A DNA stretch of 64,000 nt from positions 310,001 through 374,000 of the forward strand of contig NZ_JBGKBE010000001.1 in the NCBI RefSeq assembly GCF_041358175.1. Reading direction: 5' to 3'. The notes beneath the pieces were generated by a model. That model saw only the letters and a program-made list of their open reading frames with translations. It was not told where the DNA came from and ran no database searches. This document shows, piece after piece, positions 16,359 through 24,830 of this stretch; the stretch's first letter is position 1; each line of letters opens with the position of its first letter. This stretch comes from Muriicola sp041358175 (GTDB lineage: Bacteria; Bacteroidota; Bacteroidia; Flavobacteriales; Flavobacteriaceae). The translations under genes and the position numbers were made by a program.

Positions 16359-17693
16359 TTGACTACTCGTGTAAGCTTTAAAACCATAAATAAACTGGCC
16401 ATTCCGGCAACCATAGCAGGTATAGCCGAACCCATTCTATCTATCACCGATACGGCAATAGTGGGGAACATTCCCGAAAATGGATTGGAATCCCTGGCTG
16501 CTGTGGGTATCGTGGGTGCTTTTTTATCCATGCTTATCTGGATCTTAGGACAAACCAGGAGTGCTATTTCTGCAATTATATCCCAATATCTCGGGGCCGG
16601 TAAACTCGATCAGGTCTCCACCCTTCCTGCACAGGCCATAACACTGAACGTCCTTTTGAGTATTGTGATCCTTTTGGGAACTGTATTTGTTGTTGAAGAA
16701 ATTTTCCTCCTTCTGAATGCAAAAGGCAAAATCCTTGAGTTTTGTATTTCATATTATTCTATCCGGGTCTGGGGTTTTCCACTAACGCTTTTTGCTTTTG
16801 CCGTAATGGGAATATTCAGAGGCTTGCAAAATACGTATTGGCCCATGATGATAGCCATAGTAGGTGCGGTACTGAACATCGGCCTTGATTTTATCCTGGT
16901 TTACGGCATAGAAGGTTTTATCACTCCAATGTATCTGGAAGGTGCCGCATGGGCCAGTTTAATTTCACAAGGGGTGATGGCAGCTATGTCTCTTATTCTT
17001 TTAATCACCAAAACCAATATCTCTCTCAGGCCAAAACTCCCGATTCATCCCGAGTTGAGGAGGTTAATAGGGATGAGCCTGAATTTGTTTGTAAGGGCAG
17101 TGGCCCTGAACATCACTTTGATATTAGCCGTAAGAGAAGCAACGGCTCTGGGAGACCGATTTATCGGAGCCCATACAATTGCCATTAACCTTTGGCTCTT
17201 CGCCGCTTTCTTTATCGATGGCTATGGGGCGGCAGGAAATATAATGGGTGGCAGGTTATTGGGGGCAAGGGATTTTACGAATCTCTGGAAACTTTCCAAG
17301 AAAATAATGCTCTATGGAATACTGGTAAGCGGGGTGTTGATGATTATCGGATTTGTTCTTTATCGCCCGCTGGGTGAGTTATTTTCTAATGACACAGGGG
17401 TATTAAAAACCTTTTATTCTATTTTCTTTATTGTAATCCTCGCTCTCCCACTGAATACGGTAGCATTCGTCTTCGACGGCTTATTTAAGGGATTGGGGGA
17501 AATGCGATACCTCAGAAATGTCCTGCTGATCGCTACCTTTATCGGCTTTATTCCATCTCTTTTCCTCGGAAAATACATGAATCTGGGGCTTTACGGGATC
17601 TGGATTGCGATCACGGTCTGGATGACTATCAGAGGTGGGGCCCTGGTGTGGAAGTTCAGGAGAAAATTTCGCCCCCTTTTGCAAAAGACGTAA
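16359..17693 (+). CDS. MATE-family efflux transporter
   Basis: A 444-aa inner-membrane protein with about twelve hydrophobic helices in two homologous halves. The start of each half shows family residues (IAEPILSITDTAIVGN; later MSLNLFVRAVALNITLI and GYGAAGNIMGGRLLGARD). It should export drugs or metabolites in exchange for sodium or protons. The start is TTG at 16359, as no ATG lies upstream of the first helix in frame. The family resembles the DinF-like branch. The crotonase gene begins 21 bases downstream. Confidence 0.88.
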   Translation: MTTRVSFKTINKLAIPATIAGIAEPILSITDTAIVGNIPENGLESLAAVGIVGAFLSMLIWILGQTRSAISAIISQYLGAGKLDQVSTLPAQAITLNVLLSIVILLGTVFVVEEIFLLLNAKGKILEFCISYYSIRVWGFPLTLFAFAVMGIFRGLQNTYWPMMIAIVGAVLNIGLDFILVYGIEGFITPMYLEGAAWASLISQGVMAAMSLILLITKTNISLRPKLPIHPELRRLIGMSLNLFVRAVALNITLILAVREATALGDRFIGAHTIAINLWLFAAFFIDGYGAAGNIMGGRLLGARDFTNLWKLSKKIMLYGILVSGVLMIIGFVLYRPLGELFSNDTGVLKTFYSIFFIVILALPLNTVAFVFDGLFKGLGEMRYLRNVLLIATFIGFIPSLFLGKYMNLGLYGIWIAITVWMTIRGGALVWKFRRKFRPLLQKT

Positions 17694-17714
17694 TTTTGAG
17701 TAAATCTACCTTAT

Positions 17715-18482
17715 ATGGGAACTAACAGAGCTAATGGCAGTTTATATACCTCCGTCAACCAAGGTGTCGCCACCATAGAATTTGGCCATCCGGCAGGGAA
17801 TTCTTTTGTTTCTGAATTACTGCAGCGCCTTACAAAGCAACTGCAAGAGCTCTCTTCTGATAACAGCGTATCGCTTATTGTTCTAAAATCTGAAGGGGAC
17901 GGAGCTTTTTGTGCCGGGGCTTCCTTTCACGAACTAATGGCGGTTTCCAACCAAAAGGAAGGAACTGAGTTTTTCAGCGGTTTTGCCCATGTCATCAATG
18001 CCATGAGAAACTGTTCCCAGCCCATTATAGGCAGGGTTCAGGGGAAAGCAGTAGGTGGTGGGGTTGGACTCATCTCTGCCTGCGATTATGTTTTCGCAAC
18101 AGAGGATGCTTCCGTGAAACTCTCTGAACTAAGCATAGGGATTGCTCCTTTAGTTATAGCCCCCGCAGTAAAAAGAAAGGTTGGAGCACACGGTTTGGCA
18201 GAACTTTCCCTGTCTCCTACCGAATGGAAGAATGCCTATTGGGCAAAAGAGAAAGGGCTTTTTTCCAAAGTGTATGGCAATGTCAAAGAAATGGATAAGG
18301 AACTCGAATTTTTTACTTCCCAATTGGCAAAATACAATCCCATGGCCCTTGCCGCTTTAAAACAGGCCTTGTGGGAAGGGACAGAAGATTGGGGGACTCT
18401 ACTCACCAACAGAGCTGCCCAAACGGGTGCCCTGGCATTGTCTGACCATACAAAGAAAGCGATGGCTGCTTTTAAAAAATAG
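17715..18482 (+). CDS. Enoyl-CoA hydratase/isomerase family protein
   Basis: A 255-aa crotonase-fold protein. The oxyanion-hole segments are CAGASFHEL and VQGKAVGGGVGLISACDYVFA. The SELSIGIAP segment carries a glutamate at the place of the second catalytic acid of enoyl-CoA hydratases. The substrate is unknown; methylglutaconyl-CoA hydratase-like and simple hydratase roles are possible. It probably shares a transcript with the MATE gene (21-base gap). Length is normal for the family. Confidence 0.85.
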   Translation: MGTNRANGSLYTSVNQGVATIEFGHPAGNSFVSELLQRLTKQLQELSSDNSVSLIVLKSEGDGAFCAGASFHELMAVSNQKEGTEFFSGFAHVINAMRNCSQPIIGRVQGKAVGGGVGLISACDYVFATEDASVKLSELSIGIAPLVIAPAVKRKVGAHGLAELSLSPTEWKNAYWAKEKGLFSKVYGNVKEMDKELEFFTSQLAKYNPMALAALKQALWEGTEDWGTLLTNRAAQTGALALSDHTKKAMAAFKK

Positions 18483-18517
18483 CGACTATTTTAACCCCTG
18501 GAATTCAAGGAATATCC

Positions 18518-19387
18518 ATGAACTTTTCTTTAAGAAAAATATTAAACACGCCCTACCCATTTTATTTTCGCGGTAAGTCGCTATGGCAGTTTGCCCTGAT
18601 TATTTTTCTTCTTGCTTTTCTGTTCAATTATTTTTTTGCTCCCTTTGATGTCAATCCTGCAGAACACCGCATGGATTATTTCTGGATTAGTGTAATCCAT
18701 TCTGCCACTCCGGTCCTGATTCTTATCCTGATGTATCCTTTCATATATTTTTCACCTTCCCTGGAGGAAAGGTGGACAATTGGAAAAGACATCCTTTTTC
18801 TCTCCATATTCCTCCTCCTGATCGGAATTGTACAATTCCTGATTCGCGACCTTATTTACGACAATCCCAACAACTGGTCATGGGGCTACTTCCGCGAAGA
18901 AATCAGCAATACCTTCCTGGTTGGAATCCTCCTTGTAGGAATTATTATTTCTGTCAATTTTAATCTTCTTAATGCGAGATATATCAAAGAGGCTCAAATC
19001 CTTGAACATAAGAGAATGGCCAAAAGTATCAAAAAGGAAAATTTAGTAATCCCCATCGAGACCCAGGTAAAAATGGACAGATTCAATCTGGAAGTGGAAC
19101 GATTTCTATATGCCAAAGCCGATGGGAATTACCTGGTATTGCATTTAGTCCAGGACAATGCAATAATTAAGGTTTTAAAAAGGATATCAATAAGAGATTT
19201 TGAAAAACAGCTTCGATCTGTTAAGGAAATCATCAGAACCCACCGTTCATTTGTTGTAAATCTCTCCTACCTCAGCCATGTGAAAGGCAATGCACAGGGA
19301 TACCAACTAAGCTTAAAGGAATGCGATGCGGTGATCCCCGTTTCCCGGAATATGATCTCTGCTTTTGAAGCGAGTTTAAAAAACTAG
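18518..19387 (+). CDS. Membrane-anchored LytTR-type transcriptional regulator
   Basis: The 289-aa protein has four membrane helices (about residues 24-41, 53-77, 90-110 and 131-150). A short linker and a C-terminal LytTR DNA-binding domain follow (about 190-289), with FLYAKADGNYLVLHL, the RTHRSFVVNL signature and IPVSRNM. There is no receiver domain, so it is a one-component membrane regulator rather than a response regulator. The next gene, a membrane acyltransferase, is preceded by two direct repeats of the spacing LytTR proteins bind, and is a plausible target. Confidence 0.87.
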   Translation: MNFSLRKILNTPYPFYFRGKSLWQFALIIFLLAFLFNYFFAPFDVNPAEHRMDYFWISVIHSATPVLILILMYPFIYFSPSLEERWTIGKDILFLSIFLLLIGIVQFLIRDLIYDNPNNWSWGYFREEISNTFLVGILLVGIIISVNFNLLNARYIKEAQILEHKRMAKSIKKENLVIPIETQVKMDRFNLEVERFLYAKADGNYLVLHLVQDNAIIKVLKRISIRDFEKQLRSVKEIIRTHRSFVVNLSYLSHVKGNAQGYQLSLKECDAVIPVSRNMISAFEASLKN

Positions 19388-19395
19388 GTTTATTT

Positions 19396-19424
19396 CCTTG
19401 TCACTGGTCCCAAAACCTTGTCAT
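19396..19424 (+). promoter_or_regulatory. Direct repeat, possible LytTR-type binding site
   Basis: CCTTGTCAC (19396-19404) and CCTTGTCAT (19416-19424) are spaced 20 bp start to start, close to the two-turn spacing of known LytTR sites. They lie about 50-80 bp before a possible start point given by TATCTTTAG at 19461-19469. TTGTCA recurs at the acyltransferase start itself. Predicted only. Confidence 0.45.
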
Positions 19425-19484
19425 TCAAAACAAAGAAATCGAACGCAATCAGATTAAAAATATCTTTAGCAAAAAGTATTTGTC

Positions 19485-20660
19485 ATGAGGCGTTACGATC
19501 TGGATTGGTTAAGGGTTTTTGTTTTTGGCTTACTCATCTTCTATCATGTTGGGATGTTTTTCGTCCCATGGGGATATCACATTAAAAACAATGTGGAATA
19601 TGAATGGCTGAAATTTCCTATGTTGTTTCTCAATCAATGGCGCCTTCCCATTTTGTTTGTCATCTCAGGTATGGGTACGTATTACGCCTTAAACAAAAGA
19701 ACAGGGCTGCAATTTGGTTTGGAACGAATAAAAAGACTATTTCTACCTCTGGTAGTAGGAATGCTCGTGATAGTCCCTCCGCAGGTCTACATCGAAAGAA
19801 TTGCCTACGATCAATTCATTGGTTCTTATTTTGACTTCTGGCCTTCAAAAGCCTTTATCGGTGTATATCCCGAAGGGAATTTAAGTTGGCACCACCTCTG
19901 GTTTTTACCTTATCTCTTGCTTTTTTCTCTAGCTCTGCTCCCGGTATTCCTCTACCTCAGAAAACATCCGGGAAACAGATTCATTTCCAGGCTAAAGAAA
20001 ATAGTTTCAAACAGATTCGGCCTTTTTTGGTTTTTAATCCCTTTGTATCTGTACGAATCCCTGTTGGAACCTTTTTTTAATGTCACACATGCTTTAATAG
20101 GCGACTGGTTTGCGATTGCGAATTACGCTACCTTGTTTTTATATGGCTTCCTGTTGATTTCTGTAAAAGAACAATTCTGGCAAACGGTTACCCGGCATCG
20201 CAGGTTTTATCTCCGTTGCGGATTAATAGGATTTACTTCTTTCCTTAGCTTAATCCTGATATTTGAAGACTCTATTTGGGTACATTTTACGGAAGCTTCC
20301 CTGAAAGTCTTTAATTTATGGTCCTGGATACTTGCTTTATTTGGATACGCAGCACACTATTTGAATAAACAGAGTGCTACATTGGCCTATTCTAATGAAG
20401 CTGTCTACCCCTTCTATATCTTACATCAAACCATCACTATTGTGGCAGGTTATTTTATAATGAATCTGTCATGGGGTCTCCTGCCAAAGTTTCTTATCCT
20501 TAGTATTGCAACCTTTGGAGGATCCTTTATCATATATGAATTCTTCATCAGAAGGTGGAAATGGATTCGCCCTCTTTTTGGACTCAAATTAAAAAAGGCA
20601 ATTTTTCCTCCTTCAAAACAAACAGACGGTTCTGCGACCAAAGTTGATCCTTCCTTTTAA
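19485..20660 (+). CDS. Acyltransferase family 3 membrane protein (OpgC-like)
   Basis: The 391-aa protein has about ten membrane helices. It starts with the RYDLDWLRVFVFGLLIFYH motif of acyltransferase 3, whose histidine (YHVG) is the probable catalytic residue. W-x-HHLWFLPYLLLF is the second conserved region of the glucan-succinyltransferase OpgC branch. It would move an acyl group, perhaps succinyl or acetyl, onto a surface or periplasmic glycan; the substrate is unknown. It follows the membrane LytTR regulator after a 97-bp gap with direct repeats, suggesting control by that regulator. Confidence 0.85.
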   Translation: MRRYDLDWLRVFVFGLLIFYHVGMFFVPWGYHIKNNVEYEWLKFPMLFLNQWRLPILFVISGMGTYYALNKRTGLQFGLERIKRLFLPLVVGMLVIVPPQVYIERIAYDQFIGSYFDFWPSKAFIGVYPEGNLSWHHLWFLPYLLLFSLALLPVFLYLRKHPGNRFISRLKKIVSNRFGLFWFLIPLYLYESLLEPFFNVTHALIGDWFAIANYATLFLYGFLLISVKEQFWQTVTRHRRFYLRCGLIGFTSFLSLILIFEDSIWVHFTEASLKVFNLWSWILALFGYAAHYLNKQSATLAYSNEAVYPFYILHQTITIVAGYFIMNLSWGLLPKFLILSIATFGGSFIIYEFFIRRWKWIRPLFGLKLKKAIFPPSKQTDGSATKVDPSF

Positions 20661-20695
20661 AGAATTCCTACCTTTGCCCTTTAAGATTATATGAG

Positions 20696-21148
20696 ATGAG
20701 CAGGATAAGGGTAACCAAGGAATTCAGTTTTGAAACAGGGCACGCTTTGTACGGCTACGACGGAAAATGCAAGAATGTCCACGGGCATAGCTATAAGTTG
20801 GCCGTTACCGTGATCGGAACGCCTATTTCAGAAGAAGGTGCTGTTAAATTAGGTATGGTGATCGATTTTGGAGATCTCAAGAAGATTGTACGGGAAGAGG
20901 TGGTTGATCCGTTTGATCATGCTACGATATTTAATAAAAACACCCCTCATCTCGAACTTGCAAGAGAATTGGAAACACGAGGTCATAAGGTGATCCTGGC
21001 CGATTATCAGCCAACCAGTGAAAATATGGTCATCGACATTGCAACGAGGATAAAAAAAAGACTTCCGAATCATATTCAATTGCATTCTTTAAAGCTCAGG
21101 GAAACAGAAACGGCTTATGCCGAATGGCATATGGATGACAATCCCTGA
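20696..21148 (+). CDS. queD: 6-carboxytetrahydropterin synthase (QueD / PTPS family)
   Basis: A 150-aa enzyme that makes 6-carboxy-5,6,7,8-tetrahydropterin from dihydroneopterin triphosphate in queuosine synthesis. The zinc ligands are H16 (ETGHALYG), H29 and H31 (NVHGH), and the catalytic cysteine is C25, in the diagnostic C-x3-HGH order. The C-terminal glutamate is in LRETETAYAEW. The ATG at 20696 was chosen; the ATG five bases earlier is out of frame. TACCTTTG at 20669-20676 is a good -7 element with no clear -33 partner. Confidence 0.9.
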   Translation: MSRIRVTKEFSFETGHALYGYDGKCKNVHGHSYKLAVTVIGTPISEEGAVKLGMVIDFGDLKKIVREEVVDPFDHATIFNKNTPHLELARELETRGHKVILADYQPTSENMVIDIATRIKKRLPNHIQLHSLKLRETETAYAEWHMDDNP

Positions 21149-21181
21149 TCCCCTCACCGATTTTTCTATCTTTACTACCCG

Positions 21182-21949
21182 ATGAAACATTTAAAGGTAC
21201 CGACAGGAAAGAAAGTCTATTTTGCCAGCGATAATCATCTGGGTGCGCCAGACAGGGCTAAAAGTTCTGTCAGAGAACGACACTTTGTTTCCTGGTTGGA
21301 GGAGGTAAAAAAAGATGCCGCGGCTATTTTTCTGCTTGGAGATCTTTTCGATTTTTGGTTTGAGTACAAAACAGTTGTTCCCAAAGGCTTTGTCCGTACC
21401 CTTGGCGCCCTCGCACAAATAACCGACAGTGGTATTCCAGTCTATTTTTTTGCAGGAAACCACGATCTGTGGATGAACGGTTATTTTGAAGAAGAACTTG
21501 GAATTCCGGTTTTCCATAAACCCCAGCAATTTGAAATTAACTCGAAACGATTCTTTATCGGACATGGTGATGGCCTTGGCCCACACGACAAGGGGTATAA
21601 AAGGATGAAAAAGGTATTTACCAATCCCGTTGCCAGGTGGTTCTTCCGATGGTTACACCCCGATTGGGGAGTAAGATTAGCTCAATATTTCTCCGTAAAG
21701 AACAAACTTATCTCAGGAGAAGAAGACCAGGAATTTCTGGGAGAAGAGAACGAGTGGCTGGTACAATACGCCAAAAGAAAGCTCTCTCAGGACCACTACG
21801 ACTATTTTGTCTTCGGACACAGGCACCTGCCTCTGGAAATTAAACTCAATGATAAATCGACCTACTTTAACCTGGGAGATTGGATAGGTCATTTTACCTA
21901 TGGTGTTCTCGATGGAAGCACCTTTGAACTCAAAAAGTTCGAGATCTAG
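21182..21949 (+). CDS. lpxH: UDP-2,3-diacylglucosamine diphosphatase
   Basis: A 255-aa calcineurin-like phosphoesterase with the motif set of LpxH: FASDNHLGAP (D17, H19), GDLFDFWFEY, AGNHDLWM, GHGDGLG and FGHRHLP. It would remove UMP from UDP-2,3-diacylglucosamine to give lipid X in lipid A synthesis at the inner face of the membrane. FDFWFEY is the LpxH-specific form rather than that of a general phosphatase. It lies 33 bases after queD and is convergent with recJ, overlapping by four bases. Confidence 0.88.
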   Translation: MKHLKVPTGKKVYFASDNHLGAPDRAKSSVRERHFVSWLEEVKKDAAAIFLLGDLFDFWFEYKTVVPKGFVRTLGALAQITDSGIPVYFFAGNHDLWMNGYFEEELGIPVFHKPQQFEINSKRFFIGHGDGLGPHDKGYKRMKKVFTNPVARWFFRWLHPDWGVRLAQYFSVKNKLISGEEDQEFLGEENEWLVQYAKRKLSQDHYDYFVFGHRHLPLEIKLNDKSTYFNLGDWIGHFTYGVLDGSTFELKKFEI

Positions 21950-23640
21950 GCTTGCCTGATATCCTTTATCTTTAACTGAAGACTTATACTCCCGTTCCAG
22001 TGATTCTCATCAAGGGAATACACCAGACTAAACATCTTGCTATCCCGTACTAAAGGCAGTTTATCCCCCAGGTTAAAACCTATGCCCTGGATTGGATTGG
22101 AATTTCCCTGTTTTACAGCCAGTTTGAGGTGCTTTTCTCCCTCTCCAACTCCTTTGGCATATCCTGAATCACGCAGCTGGTGTGTGAGGAATACCGGTTT
22201 CATATTTCCAGGGCCAAAGGGTTCAAATTGCTTGAGAATCCTCATCAATTTTGGAGTTATATCAGCAAGGGTTATTTCTGCATCAATACGAATTTCCGGA
22301 CTGAGTAATTCCTGGGATATGGTATTTGATACGACCTCCTCAAATCGGGCCTTGAATTCTTCGTACTGCGATTCTTTAAGGGTTAGTCCGGCTGCATATT
22401 TATGCCCTCCAAATTGTTCCAGCGATCCTTTACATGCCTCCAGTGCGTTGTACAAATCGAACCCTCTAACAGACCTGGCAGAAGCAGCCAGTTTGTCCCC
22501 GCTTTTTGTAAATACAAGCGTAGGTCTGTAATAGGTTTCAATAAGCCTTGATGCCACTATCCCGATAACTCCCTTATGCCAGCTCTCCTTGTAGACCACG
22601 GAAGTGTATCCCTCTTCTTCTTTGTTTTCACTGATCTGTAACAGGGCTTCCTCTGTAATCTCCTGATCAAGACCCCTGCGATCGGTGTTAAACTTTTCAA
22701 TTTCTGCGGCCATCTTCCCGGCTTTCTCCTCATCGGTCTCTGTAAGCAGGGAAACGGCATAACGCCCGTGCTCCATTCTTCCGGCCGCATTTATCCTGGG
22801 TGCAATAATAAAAACAACATCCGTTACTGTCAGATTGGATTTGTTTACTGCCTTCAGTATGGCTCTAAAGCCCGGGCGCGACTGTTGGTTGATTATCTGC
22901 AGACCGTAATACGCCAACACTCTGTTCTCCCCGGTCATCGGAACGATGTCTGCTGCGATAGCAGTAGCCACCAGATCGAGATAGGGTATAATTCCTTCAA
23001 CAGTAAGTCCGTTTTGTTGTTCCAGGGCCTGTATCAGCTTAAAGCCAATACCACATCCGCATAATTCGTCATAGGGATAGTTACAATCGGGTCTTTTAGG
23101 ATCTAAAACCGCAACTGCATCCGGAAGTTCACTTCCCGGACGATGGTGATCACATATGATAAAGTCGATTCCTTTTTCTTTTGCGTAGGCTACCTTATCA
23201 AGGGCTTTAATCCCGCAATCGAGGGCAATGATAAGGCTAATGTCGTTGTCAGCAGCAAAATCAATTCCCATATATGACACCCCATAACCCTCTGCATAAC
23301 GGTCGGGAATATAAGTGGCTACATTGGGGTATTGTGATAATAGATAGGATGAAACGAGTGCCACTGCGGTAGTTCCATCCACGTCGTAGTCCCCATAGAT
23401 GAGAATATTCTGCTCTGATTTGATGGCGTCAGTTATCCTCTTTACGGCCAGGTCCATATCCTTCATCAGAAATGGATCGTGCAAATGCTCCAGCTGTGGT
23501 CTGAAAAAATTAAGTGCCTCTTCGTAGTTCTTTATCCCCCGTTGTATTAACAAGGTCGCGACCAAAGGAGACACTTTAATGGCCTCGCTGAGATGCTTCA
23601 CAACTTCCTCTTCGGGTTTGGCTTTTAAGGTCCATCGCAT
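21946..23640 (-). CDS. recJ: Single-stranded-DNA-specific exonuclease RecJ
   Basis: The protein is 564 aa if it starts at ATG 23640 (MRWTLKAKPEEE), the usual family beginning; an in-frame ATG at 23664 would add eight residues. DHH-family motifs are present: YGDYDVDGTTAVAL, ALDCGIKA, ICDHHRPG, the DHHA1 segment APRINAAGRMEHG, and GGHKYAAGLTL. RecJ degrades single-stranded DNA 5' to 3' in recombination and base-excision repair. It is convergent with lpxH. Confidence 0.93.
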   Translation of the reverse strand: MRWTLKAKPEEEVVKHLSEAIKVSPLVATLLIQRGIKNYEEALNFFRPQLEHLHDPFLMKDMDLAVKRITDAIKSEQNILIYGDYDVDGTTAVALVSSYLLSQYPNVATYIPDRYAEGYGVSYMGIDFAADNDISLIIALDCGIKALDKVAYAKEKGIDFIICDHHRPGSELPDAVAVLDPKRPDCNYPYDELCGCGIGFKLIQALEQQNGLTVEGIIPYLDLVATAIAADIVPMTGENRVLAYYGLQIINQQSRPGFRAILKAVNKSNLTVTDVVFIIAPRINAAGRMEHGRYAVSLLTETDEEKAGKMAAEIEKFNTDRRGLDQEITEEALLQISENKEEEGYTSVVYKESWHKGVIGIVASRLIETYYRPTLVFTKSGDKLAASARSVRGFDLYNALEACKGSLEQFGGHKYAAGLTLKESQYEEFKARFEEVVSNTISQELLSPEIRIDAEITLADITPKLMRILKQFEPFGPGNMKPVFLTHQLRDSGYAKGVGEGEKHLKLAVKQGNSNPIQGIGFNLGDKLPLVRDSKMFSLVYSLDENHWNGSISLQLKIKDIRQA

Positions 23641-23744
23641 TTCACAAATTTCATCAGGGCTCATAAAGTAGAATCAGCGGGTGTATGTCCTATGCAGAAA
23701 AGAGTTTATTTATCGGTATTATAATCAGCTTTCAGGTGATAAAT

Positions 23745-24167
23745 TCAATTCAGGTGATAAATATTTTCGGTAGAAACAGTAGCAAACCTGCGAAACATTT
23801 CCATTACGCCACAGTATTTATCAACGGAAAGGTCTACGGCCCGCTGTAGTTTTTTCTCATCCAATTCCTTACCGTAAAAATGATATTCCAGATGTACTTT
23901 ATGGTAGTACTTTGGATGCTCATCGGTAAGTTCCGCGTAAATTTCAATATGGAATTTATCTACCTTCAATTTCATTTTATCGAATAGGGAGACTACGTCC
24001 AAGCCAGAGCACCCAGCCAGGGAAGTAAGCATTAGAGCTTTAGGCCTGTATCCGTTTCCTTCGCCCCCATCTTCTGGTCCCGCATCAATTTTTAAATCAA
24101 GTCCGGAAGGATTATTGCTCTCAAAGGCCATATTCCCGATCCATTTGGTACTGATATGATTTGTCAT
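23745..24167 (-). CDS. OsmC-family peroxiredoxin-like protein
   Basis: A 140-aa OsmC/Ohr-fold protein. Both redox cysteines are visible: C53 in LAGCSGLDVV and C119 in KYCGVMEMF, the arrangement used for reducing organic hydroperoxides with a dithiol. It is a small cytoplasmic detoxification enzyme, nearer the YhfA/OsmC branch than Ohr. It is divergent from an AhpD-like gene, and a perfect 20-bp palindrome lies 20 bases before its start, a likely operator. Confidence 0.88.
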   Translation of the reverse strand: MTNHISTKWIGNMAFESNNPSGLDLKIDAGPEDGGEGNGYRPKALMLTSLAGCSGLDVVSLFDKMKLKVDKFHIEIYAELTDEHPKYYHKVHLEYHFYGKELDEKKLQRAVDLSVDKYCGVMEMFRRFATVSTENIYHLN

Positions 24168-24186
24168 GCTCTGTTTTTTTTGTTTC

Positions 24187-24206
24187 TTGTAATTTCAAAA
24201 TTACAA
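24187..24206. promoter_or_regulatory. Perfect palindrome between the OsmC and AhpD-like genes
   Basis: TTGTAATTT (24187-24195), CA, AAATTACAA (24198-24206): nine-base half-sites with perfect symmetry in a 60-bp divergent intergenic region. The form resembles operators of MarR/OhrR-type regulators, which often control OsmC-family genes. No regulator gene lies next to it. It could repress both genes at once. Confidence 0.65.
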
Positions 24207-24227
24207 CAATAACCCTTAATTCAATTT

Positions 24228-24818
24228 ATGCCGCTGGTCAACCCACTTCCTCCTGAACACGATGCTGAAACAAAAGAACTCGCCGACTTTTTTAATGAGA
24301 CGTTGGGGTTTTGCCCCAATTCTATCTTAACCATGCAGCATCGCCCTTCCATTTCAAAGGCTTTTATTGGGTTAAACAAGGCCGTGATGGAAAACCAAGG
24401 GCGGGTAACCTCAGCGCTTAAACGGATGATTGCCTGGGTAAGCAGTAATGCCACAGGATGCAGATATTGCCAGGCCCACGCCATTAGGGCAGCTGAACGA
24501 TATGGTGCCGAACAGGAGCAATTAGACAATATATGGGAATACAGAACACATCCTGCCTTTTCTGAGGCCGAAAGGGTGGCTCTCGACTTTTCCCTGGCAG
24601 CTTCCCAGGTCCCAAATGCAGTTGATCAACAAATAAAGGATGCTCTTTACGCCCATTGGAATGAAGGGGAAATCGTGGAAATGCTTGGGGTAATCTCATT
24701 ATTTGGTTATCTCAACCGCTGGAATGATTCCATGGGAACTTCCATAGAAGGAGGTGCTGTAGAAAGTGCGGAACAATACCTCGGTAAACACGGCTGGGAA
24801 AAGGGAAAACATAGTTGA
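24228..24818 (+). CDS. Carboxymuconolactone decarboxylase / AhpD-like protein
   Basis: A 196-aa helical protein of the AhpD-like superfamily. The redox motif is C78-RY-C81 with H84 two residues later (CRYCQAH), matching alkylhydroperoxidase AhpD chemistry rather than the lactone decarboxylase. It probably reduces peroxides or acts as a thiol adaptor. It is divergent from the OsmC-family gene and shares a palindrome with it, suggesting a joint response to organic peroxide. Confidence 0.85.
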   Translation: MPLVNPLPPEHDAETKELADFFNETLGFCPNSILTMQHRPSISKAFIGLNKAVMENQGRVTSALKRMIAWVSSNATGCRYCQAHAIRAAERYGAEQEQLDNIWEYRTHPAFSEAERVALDFSLAASQVPNAVDQQIKDALYAHWNEGEIVEMLGVISLFGYLNRWNDSMGTSIEGGAVESAEQYLGKHGWEKGKHS

Positions 24819-24830
24819 TCTCTTTTATTT

